From: Euleptes europaea
Taxonomy: Eukaryota > Chordata > Lepidosauria > Squamata > Sphaerodactylidae
Assembly (NCBI RefSeq): GCF_029931775.1
Contig: NC_079312.1
Coordinates: forward strand, 132,851,872-132,915,871
Length of the DNA: 64,000 bases
Direction of reading: 5' to 3'
Shown: positions 9,438 through 20,645 of the stretch, piece by piece
Position numbering within the stretch: position 1 is the stretch's first letter
Layout of the letters: each line of letters begins with the position of its first letter
The notes under the pieces: generated by a model
The model's input: only the letters and a program-made list of their open reading frames with translations
The model's database searches: none
What the model was told of the DNA's origin: nothing
Position numbers and translations under genes: made by a program

Positions 9438-12400
9438 GTAAGAGCCGCGTTTGTTACAGTTTGTGGCCCTCCGTGCGAGCCTTTCCCTCGGGCCTCTGCT
9501 GAGGCCTCGCCCCTTTGCTGTACCTTTCAGAGGAGGGAAGTGGAAGGCAGCACCGCATCCTCTTGGTAGCAGCAGTACTTTATGTGCCCTAAGAGGCTTT
9601 CCGAAGGGGGTGGGATGGGACGGGAGTGGGAAGCTCCAGCAAACAAATCGAAGTGCAAAGAGGGTGTTTCTTTTGAATCCTACCTAAAAATCAGGATTAC
9701 AGCCCAGTTTCAGGCATGCTCACTCACGTAAGTCCTGCTGGTTTCAGTCGTGCTTTTCCACAAGTGTATATAGAGTTGCAGCCTTATTTTATGCCATTAC
9801 ATTCTCGTTCAGGGCTACAATGTACCTCAGTTGGGAAAATGTTTGTGGCACAGTGCTTTGTCTGCACAAGGGATCAGGTTCAGCCCATGACTTCTCCTGC
9901 TCAAAATATATTGAGTAGTTGTCTGCCCAGAGTGACATATCTCGTCCCCATTTATCTTATCCTCCCAACACCCTTTTGAGGTAATCTAGGCAAAGAGACA
10001 GAAAGTCCAAGGTGAGCTTTTTGGCTGAGTAGGGGTTTGAGCCCAGGTCTCCCTTTTCAACTGCTGGGAATCTGAGAAACTAGTACTGTGCTAGGTGGAC
10101 CAATGGTATAAGTTATGACTTGGTGTAAGTTATGAAAAATAACTGTCTAATTCTGGACATGAGAGCCAGTGTGGTGTAGTGGTTAAGGTGTCGGACTAGG
10201 ATCTGGGAAACCCAGGTTCAAATCCCCATCTGCTATGGAAACTTGCTGGATGATCTTGGGACAGTCACACACAATCAGCCTTGACCCTGGCAAGTATTTG
10301 GATGGGAGACCTCCAAGGAATACCAAGGGAATGACGCGAAGGCAGGCAATGGCAAACCACCCGTGAATGTTTCTTGCCTTGAAAACTCTACAGAGTCGTC
10401 ATAAGTCAGTTGCAACTTGACAACACTTTATACGCGCAGTTCTGGACATAACTAGATTCAGATTGTTAAATCTACAGATTTGGGCCACAAGCAGAGGAGG
10501 AAGATCTTTCTATAAGTTTGGGGGAACCCCCAGGTTTGCAGAAAAATCTTAAATTGAAAAATAATGAGGGAATAAACATACGTTTTACATACTGAGAGCT
10601 TACAGGATTTCCTCATGAGACCTGGGAAATCAAACCTGGTTCTCCAAATCAGAGTCCACCACTCCAAACCACCACTTTTAACCACTACACCATGCAAGGC
10701 ATGTTTATTGCTGTTAACTCAAACAATTTCTCTTCTGAGTTTAGTGTGCAAGCCTTTCATTATTGCATTATTGCTTTGTAGATTAAATGGTCTGAAGTAT
10801 TTTTACAGAATAGCAACCTGGTTCTTACAAGGTGAGAACAACTCCCCCTCCCCCAATCTTGGAATTTATTATGTTTCTAGCCAATACATTGGGCGGTCCA
10901 TTCAAGCCTTTTAATTATTGAACGGTTTAGCTAAAATATTGCCTTAAATATTTTGTATCAATTCTCATATAGGTCTTTCTGGTCATTTCAAAACTATATG
11001 TTTTGATTACTCTGCTGAATCCCTGAAAGTGTATTGCTTTCTTGCTATAATGCCACAGAAGACAAAAGCCAAGCAGTACTAGTATTGAACAAATGGGTAT
11101 TTGAGGGGTGTATGAGAGATTTTGCCTCAGTGCATAAAATACTCTGGGCCTTGGAGACTTGCAGTCAAACAATCTCTCCTGTGCTTACAGCTAAGTAATT
11201 AGGATATATGGCACATTCTTGTTGAATAATTCTCTTTAGGGAGGACTGCCTTGGCTCAGTGGCAGAGTATCTGCCTGGCATGCAGAAAATCCCAGATTCA
11301 GTCCCTGGCATTGCCATTAAGAACCAGTGTGGCATAGTCAATAGAGTGATGGACTAGGACCCTGGGTGACCTGGGTTTGAATCCCAGCGTCTGCCATGGA
11401 AGCTTACTGGCTGACCTTGGGGCCCATCACAAACTCTCAACCTGGCCTACCTCACAGGGTTGTTGTCAGAAAATGGAGCGGGGGAGAATGGTGTTCTAAC
11501 CTGCTTCAAATCCCAACAAGAAAAGTGATAAATAAATAAATGCAAATGCATCTAAAAGGATCAGATGGTAGGTGATGTGGAAGACCTTTACCTGAGATGC
11601 TGGCGAGCCAGCCATTGTCAGTCTGAGCAGACCAGACTGATCTTGATGGGACCAGTGGTCTGATTCAGTGAAAAGCTGCTTCATGTGTTCATGTATTCAT
11701 TTCCCAATCCAGATGGCACAAGCTGGATTCATTCACTGTCCTGGTGACAATGCTCCCGATGTGGCGCTGTGCTTTTTCTGCTTTAAAGAATTAGAGGGAT
11801 GGGAGCCCGATGATGACCCTATGTGAGTATCTTACCATCAGATCCTTATTTGCTCAACCAGAGCTTGGTGTTTAGGATGAAGTACAGCCAGAAAACTTCT
11901 AATATTGCTAAGATGATCTGATTTATCCTAAAGATCAGGTATAGGAGATCTATTCCTTGTTTCCTCATCTCTTTATGGTCTGGTTTTTTGTGTGCCATTC
12001 CATATAGTTGTTGGGGACTGTTGCAGTCTCTGCCTGTGTCTGTCTGTCTGCCTTTCTCTCTATTCTTTATTTTATAGTCTGCCTTTCGCACTGGGACTCA
12101 AGGCAGATTACAAAATTTAACAAGGCATCAAACAGTGTACAGCATATAATAAAGAGGGAAATTAAGTTAGCTTACTATGTTAGAAAGCAATGCCATATAA
12201 ACAGTGTAAGACATGAGACTACACTTGATCTTAGCCAAAAGGCCGAGAAGCGATACAAGAAATGCAAAAACTGGATTACAGAATTTAGAATGCAATGAAA
12301 ACAATAAATGCGTACAAGAAACAGTACCATCAACTACAGCCCTTGGCCCTTTGTAAAATCCTCCTGAACAATTCCATTATGCTACAGTCCTTTTCATTTT

Positions 12401-14941
12401 GTAAAAATGCCCTCCTGAACAATTTTGTTTTTACACATTCTGCAGAATGATATAGGTGTGGGAACCCTCCCAACCCCAGTCAGGCTAAACCATAGAATGG
12501 AAACCACAACAGAGAATGCTTGAGTGATCTTATCCATTTGTTGGGTGGCCCCTTTAGAAGGCTTTGCTCAGATGAGTACAGCTGTTGCAGTTGGGCATAT
12601 TGGGAGATGCAGTCCTTTACATATGGGTGTCCTAGGCCATAAAGGCTTTGTTGGTGATAGCCAATACCTTAAATTGAACCTGGGAACTAATTGGTAAACA
12701 ATGGAGCGATTGCAGAATGGGAATAATACACATACCTCTGCCTAGTTTCCTGATAACTGAAATGCAGCATTCTGTACTAGTTGGAGTTTTTAGGTTGTCT
12801 TTGAGGGCATTACAGTAGTCTCATCTTGAAGTTACTGTGGCATGAATCCACATGGCCAGGTCAGCCTGGACAAGGAAAGGAGCCATCTTCCTGGCTCAAT
12901 GAAGATGGTAGAAAGCATTTTTTTGCCACTGAAGTAACTTGCTTCTCTAGCAATAACATTGGGTCCAGTATGGCCTCTTGACTCTTAACTACAAGGGTCA
13001 GCAAAACCCTATCAAAATGTGGGAGATACAATGCCATCCAAGACCTTAGACTTCCCATCCAGCCTCTTTGAATTATTGAAGAAAGGTGCCCTGCGTCAGT
13101 GATTGATTTATGATGTACATAAGGGGCTGATCGATGTGATCAGTACAAGGTTTCTGCAGCCTGAATGAACATGGCTCCCAAGTACAAGTGGTGGCTTTCA
13201 CAGATCTCCGGATCCTGTCAACATCCCTCATGATAACCAGTAAAAATAATCATAAATGGACCAGATGGTGCACTGGACACTTCTCCTGTCTGAGCTATGT
13301 TTCAGCTGGTATCCAAATCTGAATGTATTTGAGAAAGCTGATCAGCAAAACAACTTGGCGAAGGCGTCACAACTTATCAGATCCTGAGAATGTAAAGACT
13401 GCCACAGTGGTGGAGAAATAAGATTTATTAGCTGCTGTCACACTCGCCTCATAGGCCTTCCAATCAACTCTATAGCACAGTGTGTCAGAGTTACTGTGCA
13501 TTTTACCACCCCCTCTCTGTCCTCTTTAAGTCATCCTGCTGTGTGGATATCCTTTGGGAGGCTCCCATACTTTTGCAGAATGTGCAAAACAAAAATGTTC
13601 AGGAAGGCGCTTTTATAAAGATATTAGAATGGTAGAATAATGGAACTGTACAGGAGGTCAGTTCTAGGCAGGGCTGCTTTACCTTTTGAGGTCCGTTGCT
13701 CTGATACTGCTTTATCCTCCTGACCTCTAGGGAAGAGCACCGAAAACATTCCCCCAGCTGTGTGTTTCTTGCTCTCCGGAAGGACGTGGCTGACTTGACA
13801 ATGCATGAGTTCATAAAGCTGCAGAAAGAGAGAAGAAAGAACCAGATTGTACGTATGGCTTGCAGGCAATCATCTTATCCCCCTGAGCCTTTGTAACTAA
13901 AATTATTTTTTTTATTTAAAACATCTATTAGCCGTCTTTCTATCTTACAGGAACTCAGGTTGGCTTAAAAAGGTAAAGGTCCCCTGTGCAAGCACCGGGT
14001 CATTCCTGACCCATGGGGTGACATCACATCCCAACGTTTTCTTGGCAGACTTTGTTTGCGGGGTGGTTTGCCAGTGCCTTTCCCAGTCATCTTCCCTTTA
14101 CCCCCAGCAAGCGGAGTACTCATTTTACTGACCTTGGAAAGATGGAAGGCTGAGTCAACCTTGAGCCGGCTACCTAAAACCAACTTCTGTTGAGATCGAA
14201 CTCAGGTCATGAGCAGAGGTTGGACTGCAGTACTGCAGCTGACCACTCTGCGCCACGGGGGTCTCAGGATGGCTTACTATGTAAATAATCAAATACTTAA
14301 ATTCATAAAACCATTGGTTTTTTAAAAATTGAAGCTGCTGATAGGAAGAAAAACTAATTGAACACCATCATAAATAAAGCTCTTTTCAGCTGCCTCCTAA
14401 ACATCAAGAAAGAGGGGGCCAGGTGCACCTCCCTAGGAGCTTGTTCCATAACTCTGGGGCTGCCACTGAAAAGACTCTCTGTTGTGCACCTTCCAAACAA
14501 GCTTTTTTTATGAGACCATCAGGTGAGCCTCTCCCTGGCCTGTGATCTTAGTTCCCGAGCTGGACTACCTGGGAGAAGATGATCCTTCAAATAACCCTGG
14601 CCCCGAGCCGTGTAATACATGGTCTCATGATCATAGATCCGTCTGCAGGATGTTTTGGACATTGAGTTGTAACCAGGCCAATTTTTTCCCTTTGTATCTT
14701 GCCTGATGTCATATTGCTTGCCATTTCTTTCCTGCTTTGAGTGAATTGTCACGCCCACCCTTTCCACAGTAAAACCTTCCACTTTATACAACTGAAAGCA
14801 CTATAACTGAAAGCGCCTAATCTTTCTAACAGGATTTCTTTGTCTGTTTTTTCTTAGAAAAAGCTCACTATGCTGAAAGTAAAGGAGTTTGAGAAGTATA
14901 CATCACGTGTACGCTCAGAAATCAACCGGCTGCGTAAATAA
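9330..14941 (+). CDS. BIRC5: BIRC5, survivin (4 exons, 139 aa)
   Basis: Survivin is the small single-BIR protein of the chromosomal passenger complex (with INCENP, borealin and Aurora B) and also restrains apoptosis. Exons are 9330-9437, 11713-11822, 13731-13848 and 14858-14941, all with AG/GT borders. The product begins [21 protein letters not shown] against human [22 protein letters not shown]. The BIR spans roughly residues 12-86: [20 protein letters not shown], the zinc ligands in [17 protein letters not shown] and [10 protein letters not shown], and the threonine equal to human T34. The C-terminal helix ([17 protein letters not shown]) is slightly shorter than the human one (142 aa in total). 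The start at 9330 has a strong context (GTGATGG) and lies just after the CHR; the upstream in-frame ATG at 9312 is weak. Introns hold nested SINEs and L2-like LINE DNA. Confidence 0.96.
9925..10090 (-). mobile_element. tRNA-derived SINE remnant (Sauria-like)
   Basis: The reverse strand reads GGTTTGAGCCCAGGTCTCCC-type B-box sequence and the CTCACAAGGTTGT-like body. It is degraded, in BIRC5 intron 1. Confidence 0.5.
10163..10432 (+). mobile_element. Mosaic SINE: tRNA head plus 5S-type body and tail
   Basis: Positions 10163-10285 are a tRNA-derived head (GTGTAGTGGTTAAGGTGTCG, GGTTCAAATCC). From about 10286 the sequence is the 5S-type segment (TATTTGGATGGGAGACCTCC) and its tail (GTCATAAGTCAGTTGCAACTTG). 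The join is seamless. Confidence 0.75.
10605..10702 (-). mobile_element. SINE family A head fragment
   Basis: It is the reverse complement of the family A head: GTCCACCACTCCAAACCACC and TTAACCACTACACCATGC. Confidence 0.75.
11244..11695 (+). mobile_element. tRNA-derived SINE (family C) with a nested SINE
   Basis: The head GGCTCAGTGGCAGAGTATC and B-box CAGATTCAGTCCCTGGCA lie at 11244-11319. The body resumes at 11544 (GGATCAGATGGTAGGTGATG) and ends with GCTTCATGTGTTCATG at about 11695. A second SINE (11320-11543) splits it. The tail ends just before BIRC5 exon 2. Confidence 0.8.
11320..11543 (+). mobile_element. Sauria-type tRNA SINE nested in family C copy
   Basis: The sequence AACCAGTGTGGCATAGTC, then GGGTTTGAATCCCAGCG and CACAGGGTTGTTGT, ends in an (AAAT)n-like tail. 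It interrupts the family C SINE, so it is the younger insertion. Confidence 0.8.
11713..11822 (+). CDS. BIRC5: BIRC5 exon 2 (zinc-binding CxxC)
   Basis: The acceptor TTCCCAATCCAG ends at 11712, only a few bases after a SINE tail. The donor is GTGAGT. It encodes [20 protein letters not shown] and then [16 protein letters not shown]. Confidence 0.95.
12065..12217 (-). mobile_element. LINE 3' tail joined to U2 fragment
   Basis: The reverse strand ends GTAATCTGCCTTGAGTCCCA and ACTATAAAATAAAG, a common 3' terminus of squamate L2/CR1-like LINEs. Confidence 0.55.
12218..12254 (-). pseudogene. U2 snRNA 5' fragment (37 nt)
   Basis: The reverse strand begins ATCGCTTCTCGGCCTTTTGG and continues CTAAGATCAAGTGTAGT, identical as far as I recall to the first 37 nt of vertebrate U2 snRNA. 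The rest of U2 is absent, so it is a retroposed fragment, not a working gene. Confidence 0.85.
12255..13420 (-). mobile_element. L2-like LINE, RT-end and 3'UTR fragment
   Basis: The reverse-strand reading at 12861-13058 gives [20 protein letters not shown] and then [10 protein letters not shown], the motif typical of L2-clade reverse transcriptase ends. A copy of the same family lies on the other strand at 21660-21935. Confidence 0.65.
13731..13848 (+). CDS. BIRC5: BIRC5 exon 3 (zinc-binding H/C)
   Basis: The acceptor CCTCTAG and donor GTACGT flank it. It encodes [20 protein letters not shown] and then [19 protein letters not shown], supplying the His and last Cys of the BIR zinc site. Confidence 0.95.
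13965..14268 (-). mobile_element. tRNA-derived SINE (family B)
   Basis: It is the reverse strand of the family also at 25607 and 31207: head GTGGCGCAGAGTGGTCAGC, body GGCTCAAGGTTGACTCAGCC, end GCTTGCACAGGGGACCTTTA. Confidence 0.85.
14330..14660. mobile_element. LINE-like fragment in BIRC5 intron 3
   Basis: AGCTTGTTCCATAACTCTGG and GCCACTGAAAAGACTCTC resemble 3' portions of L2-like elements. It is old and uncertain. Confidence 0.4.
14858..14941 (+). CDS. BIRC5: BIRC5 exon 4 (C-terminal helix)
   Basis: The acceptor TTTTTTCTTAG precedes [20 protein letters not shown] and EINRLRK-TAA. This is the dimer/passenger-complex helix. Confidence 0.92.
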   Translation, partial: KKLTMLKVKEFEKYTSRVRSEINRLRK

Positions 14942-15109
14942 AACTGTTTGTGTACTGTTGGACATTGTAGGCTTATGGACTATTGGACTGCTTCTTACTA
15001 AGTGGCTGTGAGCAGATGGTAAATAGTTCTATGGCTGAATTTCTGTCCAAGTGTAGGAGATTCCTGTGTCTCCTCTTTGTGGATACTGCCTTCTTTCATA
15101 TTTTTTAAA

Positions 15110-15115
15110 AATAAA
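15110..15115 (+). terminator. BIRC5 poly(A) signal
   Basis: AATAAA about 170 bases after the stop codon, followed by a T/G-rich stretch. Confidence 0.7.
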
Positions 15116-15339
15116 TATTACTGGTTTCAAATTATTGTGCTTGGGCAGGTTTTTTTGGCAATGCTCCTTTGTACATACAAGGCTTCTTGCTTTCCCAACA
15201 GTTGCTGCAGTCCAGTTGCACTAAAGGCTAAATGAAGAGGTCTGCAAGTTTCTTCTCTCCTCATTGGGGGGGGGGGCTGTCCTTGATCACCCCATAGCCT
15301 CAGATCAAAAGGGGAGGGGTTTGCTGCCACCCAGGCCTT

Positions 15340-15890
15340 GCTCCTTTTGCCAACTGGGTGCCCATAGAATTGGACCCCCTGACCCAAGCTTCACCAAACT
15401 TGGGGGTTCTTCTGAGGTGAGTCATCAGCAGCTGTGCTGCAGATTTGGTGCCTCTACCTTGAAAAACAGCCCCCCCGAGCCCTGCAAAGATCTCCCATTG
15501 AATACAATTGGAGCAAAACAATTACCCAGCCTCCTCTATTGAAGTCAATGGTGGGAATTCCCCCCCCCCCGGATGCTTGGGAATGACATTGGCCCGTTAA
15601 AGTCTATGGGGAATTTGGGGGGGGGCTGTTTTTCAAGGTAGAAGTACCACATTTGCAGCATAGCTGCAGGTGGCTCTCCTTAGAAGATCCACCAAGTTTA
15701 GTGAAATTTGGGTCAGGGGGTCCAATTTTATGGGGCTGCAAAGGGGATGCCCCATCTTCCATTGGAAACAATTGAAAACTCCATTGGATAGATGAGGGCA
15801 CCCCTTTTGGGAGCCCATAAGATTGGATCCCCTGACCCAAACTTCACCAAATCTGAAAAATACCACCAAAATTGGTGCACACCCCTAGTC
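15340..15890. repeat. Inverted cluster of a 120-bp module
   Basis: The module (ATTGGACCCCCTGACCCAAG through CTACCTTGAAAAACAGCCCC) is forward at 15345-15472, inverted at 15615-15745, and partly forward again at 15797-15870. Poly-G/poly-C runs separate the modules. The family is unknown. Confidence 0.6.
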
Positions 15891-16155
15891 TCTCATGCAC
15901 ACTTCCATTCTTGAAAGAGGTCAGTCCTTCTCCCTGCTGCTGTTGTAGCTTTGCCTCACAACTCATGTATTCAGGTTGTAGCAAATCAGAAGCATTTTTG
16001 GGTTTTTACCTTCTACCCAAAGTAGCTAGTGTGAGTCTCCAGCCCCAAAGCGGTAGAGTGCTCAGATGCCCTATGATGATAGATAACACGCCAGGGAGCT
16101 GCCATGGTATGAATGGGATATCAATGTTGAAAAGAGACAAGCAAACATAGCAGGG

Positions 16156-16498
16156 AACATAAGAAAGGCCCTGCTGGATCAGACCAAGGCCCATCAAGTC
16201 CAGCAGTCTGTTCACACAGTGGCCAACCAGGTGCCTCTAGGAAGCCACTAACAAGACAAGTGCAGCAGCACCATCCTGCCTGTGTTCCACCGCACCCAAA
16301 ATAATAGGCATGCTTCTCTGATACTAGAGAGAATAGGTATGCAGCATGACTAGTATCCATTCTAACTAACAGCCATGAATACCCCTCTCCTCCATAAATA
16401 TGTCCACTCCCCTCTTAAAGCCCTCCAAGCTGGCAGCCATCACCACTTCCTGGGGCAGGGAGTTCCACAATTTAACTATGTTGTGTGAAAAAATACTT
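16156..16498 (-). mobile_element. CR1 LINE 3' end
   Basis: The reverse strand runs from GTTAAATTGTGGAACTCCC to CCTTTCTTATGTTC, the CR1-type terminus. It stops abruptly at 16498. Confidence 0.8.
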
Positions 16499-18918
16499 AC
16501 CAAGAAGGGTAGAGTGTACAAACTTAACAATAGCTTTCCAAAATAAAAAAGACACTTAAAAAAAAAAAACTTGTATTGCCAGTTGGCTGAACATGACAGA
16601 GAGGCGTGATGCCCAAGAGCTTGTACAAAATGCCATATGGTAAGGCAGCCACAATTGTGGTAGTAAAACAAAATTCAATTTGATACCTTTCCAATATTAA
16701 AACTAAAATTTCCAAAACAAAGCTCTTCCTTAGATGTCATGTGTAATTTGGAAGCAAGGGTGAAAGATTCCTATGAGAGAAGGAACGGGGGTGAGAGTAA
16801 CAAAAAGGAGGGCAAAGGGACTGTATCTCTGCATGTGCAGAACGCCGTTGAGGACAGTGAGCGGCACAAACAAAAGACTGCTGAGGGCTTGCTGTGGAAA
16901 GCAAACACAAAAACAGGACAAAAGATTGGAGGCAGGACAGAAGAGGCTATTCCCTGCCTCTCAATTCTTTGACAATTCAAAATGCATTCTGAGTGCCAAT
17001 TAATTTTCAAAACAAAATCATAAAAGCAAGAACTATTTGATTATGGTACTTATGAATTAAAAGCGAAATGCATTCTTAAAATAGTAATAACCTATCTATA
17101 TAAAACTACTCAAAATGGGAGAAAACCTGCTCATGAACTGAAATGATGACCCATGAGAGCACTACAAAAAGGTTGGACTTTATACCATGAACATTTCATT
17201 TTAGTAAGAACAAACTTTAAAATTAGCCAATTACAAAAGACCAATGAAAAATGAAGCTGCAATGTCTTATGCATGTTAGAATCTTTGGGCAAATTATAAA
17301 GACATGTAGTAGTCAAACAAATATATAGAGCTCCCACAGGGAAAACTGAAGGTGAGAGCAAAATAGAGCACGTGTCTCTGTACATGTACAGAGAGCCATG
17401 TTCACAAAGTTAAAATAGGTTTAGATCGGACACATAAAAAAAAACTTCCATGGGGATTGCTTTAAGTCCCATTCTATACAAATTTCAATTTTTACCAAAT
17501 TGGAACCAGAACTTAATGTCTTTTTTCTTTTGATAATCCAAAGTTACAATAGAAGTCAACCTAAGGAAAGTTTGCCTCTAATAAGAGCAGTAATTCCCAG
17601 GTGAGAGAGGGAGATTCTGCTTATTTCTAGACAATTCAAAAACCATTCACCAAGTTCCTATTAAAAAATCCCATTCTGTGGCTTCTGACTGCAGTCTTAG
17701 GCAAAAGGCCATTCCTACAATTTTACTTTCTCAAATACCTACTTCTCTATACATCTATGCAAAATGAAGCAAATGGAGGAAACATATTACTGAAAGCATA
17801 TTACTAAAAATATATTACTAAACTCATATTACTGAAGTCATATTACTAAAAACCATATTACTGAACATATTACTGAAAACCATATTACTGCGCAGTAATA
17901 CACACCAAAGGTAAATGAAATGCATAACATATTCTATACTTAAACCATAATGCAAAATAAGCAGGTTAAAAAGATACTTAAGGATAGATAACTTTCCTGA
18001 AATTCATATCACACAAGAACTGTAGCAAGACTTTTATTAATCCATGGTACCTTAAGGATGAACAAAAACCCTGTTTAGAAAATTATAGAATTTTTGTCTT
18101 GCCAATTTTTGTTCCTTTTCTACGCAAAACGCGTTTTTATTCTTAGTTTTCTTCGTGAACTGACATTAAAAAAGCTGGCCGGACTTTTTTGAAATGCCAT
18201 TCACTGTTGTTCCAAGTGAACATTCTAAATGGTACAGAGACATATATTCAACCATGAAAACACATACACAATACCATTTCCTACAAGGAGAAAATACACT
18301 ATACAATTATTTCCTTCCTGTGCCAGATAGACTTCTCTGAGCCAGGGAGGTTTCACTACAATTGCAAACCATGCCTAAAACCTACACATTTCCAGTATTC
18401 GACAAAAGTTAGATTAGAAAGAACAAAAAAAAATTTCCTTTCTGAAGAGGCTCAGTTTCCTTCATTAACCTGTAAAGGAAGGGTTAAACATTGGCTGATT
18501 TTGGTACACATCCTCTGACTGGAGAGGTTCAATTTCTACTGAACATCATGACATATAAAAAGATTGCAATATTTTCAAATAGTAACAACATTAAAGTAAA
18601 GGTGATCATAATGGGTTACCCAACTATAAATATATCTTCAGATTGCTAGCAACATCTTTAAACTAGACAAATAGGTTAAGATTAACACAATCACACTGCC
18701 ATTCATTCAAGAAAGAGACTCAAAATTTGAGAAACAAAGAAGCTGTTCCATTGGGTTGCTTGTTCAGGATAGCTCTACAAATCTTGCTGCAAGATAAAGT
18801 CTTGAAAACATGTTAACCATCAACAATAACTTGAAATAAATTTAAAACATTAGACCCATAGGGTATGGATTTTTTCCTTTTATGAGGAGAACAAAAATCA
18901 TGACCCAAGACTGTATTC
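16499..18918. other. AT-rich gap, no gene seen
   Basis: There is no convincing ORF or recognised repeat. It includes a 13-base minisatellite-like run (CATATTACTGAAA variants) at 17788-17895 that ends CATATTACTGCGCAGTAATA, a small palindrome. It lies downstream of the gag-like fossil and may be worn element DNA. Confidence 0.4.
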
Positions 18919-20301
18919 TCAAGGAGATAGCACCTCTGTGACTGGAATTTTTGCAATAGCCCAAAGGGCACGTTGGTTGCTGGCTGCCAAAATTACCTGA
19001 GCCAGCGGAGCTTGTCCTTCCAATGAAGAAAACTGCCCTTTACCTGCCATGTGATCTGTTGTCCTTGCTTCACTAAAAGCTGAATGAGAAAGAGGGGCAT
19101 AATTAATTTGAACATTTCCCTGTGCATCCTGCTCATATGTGATAGGAAATACCTCCAATGATTCTGCCAGTCCCTCAGCTTCCACCTTGCCATTCTCTGT
19201 CACTCCTTCCACCATTTGTTCAAAGGCATTTTTGATCACAGGACCTAGAGAACTTGCGTTTGTTTTTTCCTCTGGAAGAGGACTTGGGCACTCAGGAGGT
19301 GCCGATAGAGGAACTACTACAAGTAATTGATACTGAGATGGAGGGGAGACAGTTGATAAGGTGAGGAGAGGACTGTCAGAGGGACCAAATTTCTCAATGG
19401 CATACCGACACAAATGCCAGAGCTGCAAAGTATGAATGGGTGCTCTTGGCTCAGTGTGAAGAACCTTTCCTATTTTTTCCCAATCTCCCAATCTTAGGGA
19501 TCCTTGTTCAGGGTACCAAGGACACTGTTCCCCTATTTCTTGAACCAGTTGAGAAAGCTGTGAGCTGGAAATGCTCTGTCCTATCTTCTCTAAAAGATAG
19601 CTCAATTCCTCCACATGCCTCTGCTGTAGAGCAGAGAGGGAGGAGCCCATACTTACCTGGGATTCTGTAAACAGAATGAAGAGTGCACCTCGAAGCCTGT
19701 GCCGGGCGAAGTAAGCAGGCTTGCATGAAGTACTGAGATTCTTAAAACAGAATGAGGTACATCAGGTCCCTGTTCGGCGCCAGATGAAGGAAAGGCACCC
19801 CGAAAGTGCCTTGGGGAAAGCACGCACGGTGCTTTGAGGGAAGACGCATACAGTGTCTTGAGTTCCAGAGATCAATCTGAATTGCCCGAGTGATCTCTCA
19901 GTTTTATTAAGGAATATTACAATGGATAGCAAAGGTCAGTCAGCGATCACACAATGGAACTTAGGCAAGGCATACCACAATTAATGATTAATGAGATCAA
20001 AAGGAAAGAAAGACAATGATACATTCCATCTTGAAGCCAGCATCCTTTGAGCAAACATTGGCTGTCTGTTATATAGAATGATTGGATTACCCAAAGCTAA
20101 TCCCTTTAAGATTGCTCCACTGAGGTCATCAGGTCACTATACAGTCAGTAGACTTTGGGCAGTATATATCCAGAGATGAGACCCAGAATTTGTTATGACC
20201 AATATTTCAATAAAGCAAGAATCAGGGTTCTGTGGAACCAATATTAAAATGGCAAGGGTGTGCCCTGCTGCCAATTAATTAAGTTTCAAAAAGCCCCTAC
20301 A
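18919..20301 (-). mobile_element. Endogenous retrovirus fossil (betaretrovirus-like), 5' part, broken
   Basis: On the reverse strand: a 5' LTR at 19785-20301 (TG...CA in outline, 517 bp); a tRNA-Lys-type primer binding site at 19766-19782 (TGGCGCCGAACAGGGAC); and a gag-like open region at 18919-19650 starting MGSSLS with a matrix-like CPWYPEQGSLRLGDWEKIG stretch. No pol, env or second LTR is recognisable in the window, so the copy is broken and incomplete. A related solo LTR lies at 43881-44301. Age is moderate. Confidence 0.8.
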
Positions 20302-20439
20302 CGCATGTTCCTGAGAAAGCAAGGGATGATCCCTGAATAATCAAACCAAGGTAACAAATGAGCCTAAATGATTGCATTTTAAAGATTGAGATAGCTGGTC
20401 TCTTATTACCACTTTAGGAGATATGTAAATGTCAGGGAT

Positions 20440-20645
20440 TAGGGATGCCAGCCTTCAGGCGGGAGCTGGGGATCCCCCAGAATTACACCTCATCTCCAGC
20501 CTGCAGAGATCAGTTCCTCTGAAGAAAATGGATGCTTTGGAAGGTGGACTCTGTGGCATCATACCCCGCTGAGGTCCCTGTCCTTCCCAGGCTCCATCCC
20601 CAGATCTCCAGGAGTTTCCCAACCTGAATCTGGCAACCTTACCAG
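20440..20645 (+). mobile_element. MITE variant (GGATCCCCCAGAATTACA type)
   Basis: The ends read TTAGGGATGCCAGCC and CTGGCAACCTTA, with the middle CAGTTCCTCTGAAGAAAATG. It is a subfamily of the 200-bp MITE; another copy is at 60806. Confidence 0.7.

Noticed and set aside
12218-12254. Working U2 snRNA gene
   Set aside because: Only the first 37 nt are present; no Sm site, 3' stem-loops or snRNA promoter (PSE).
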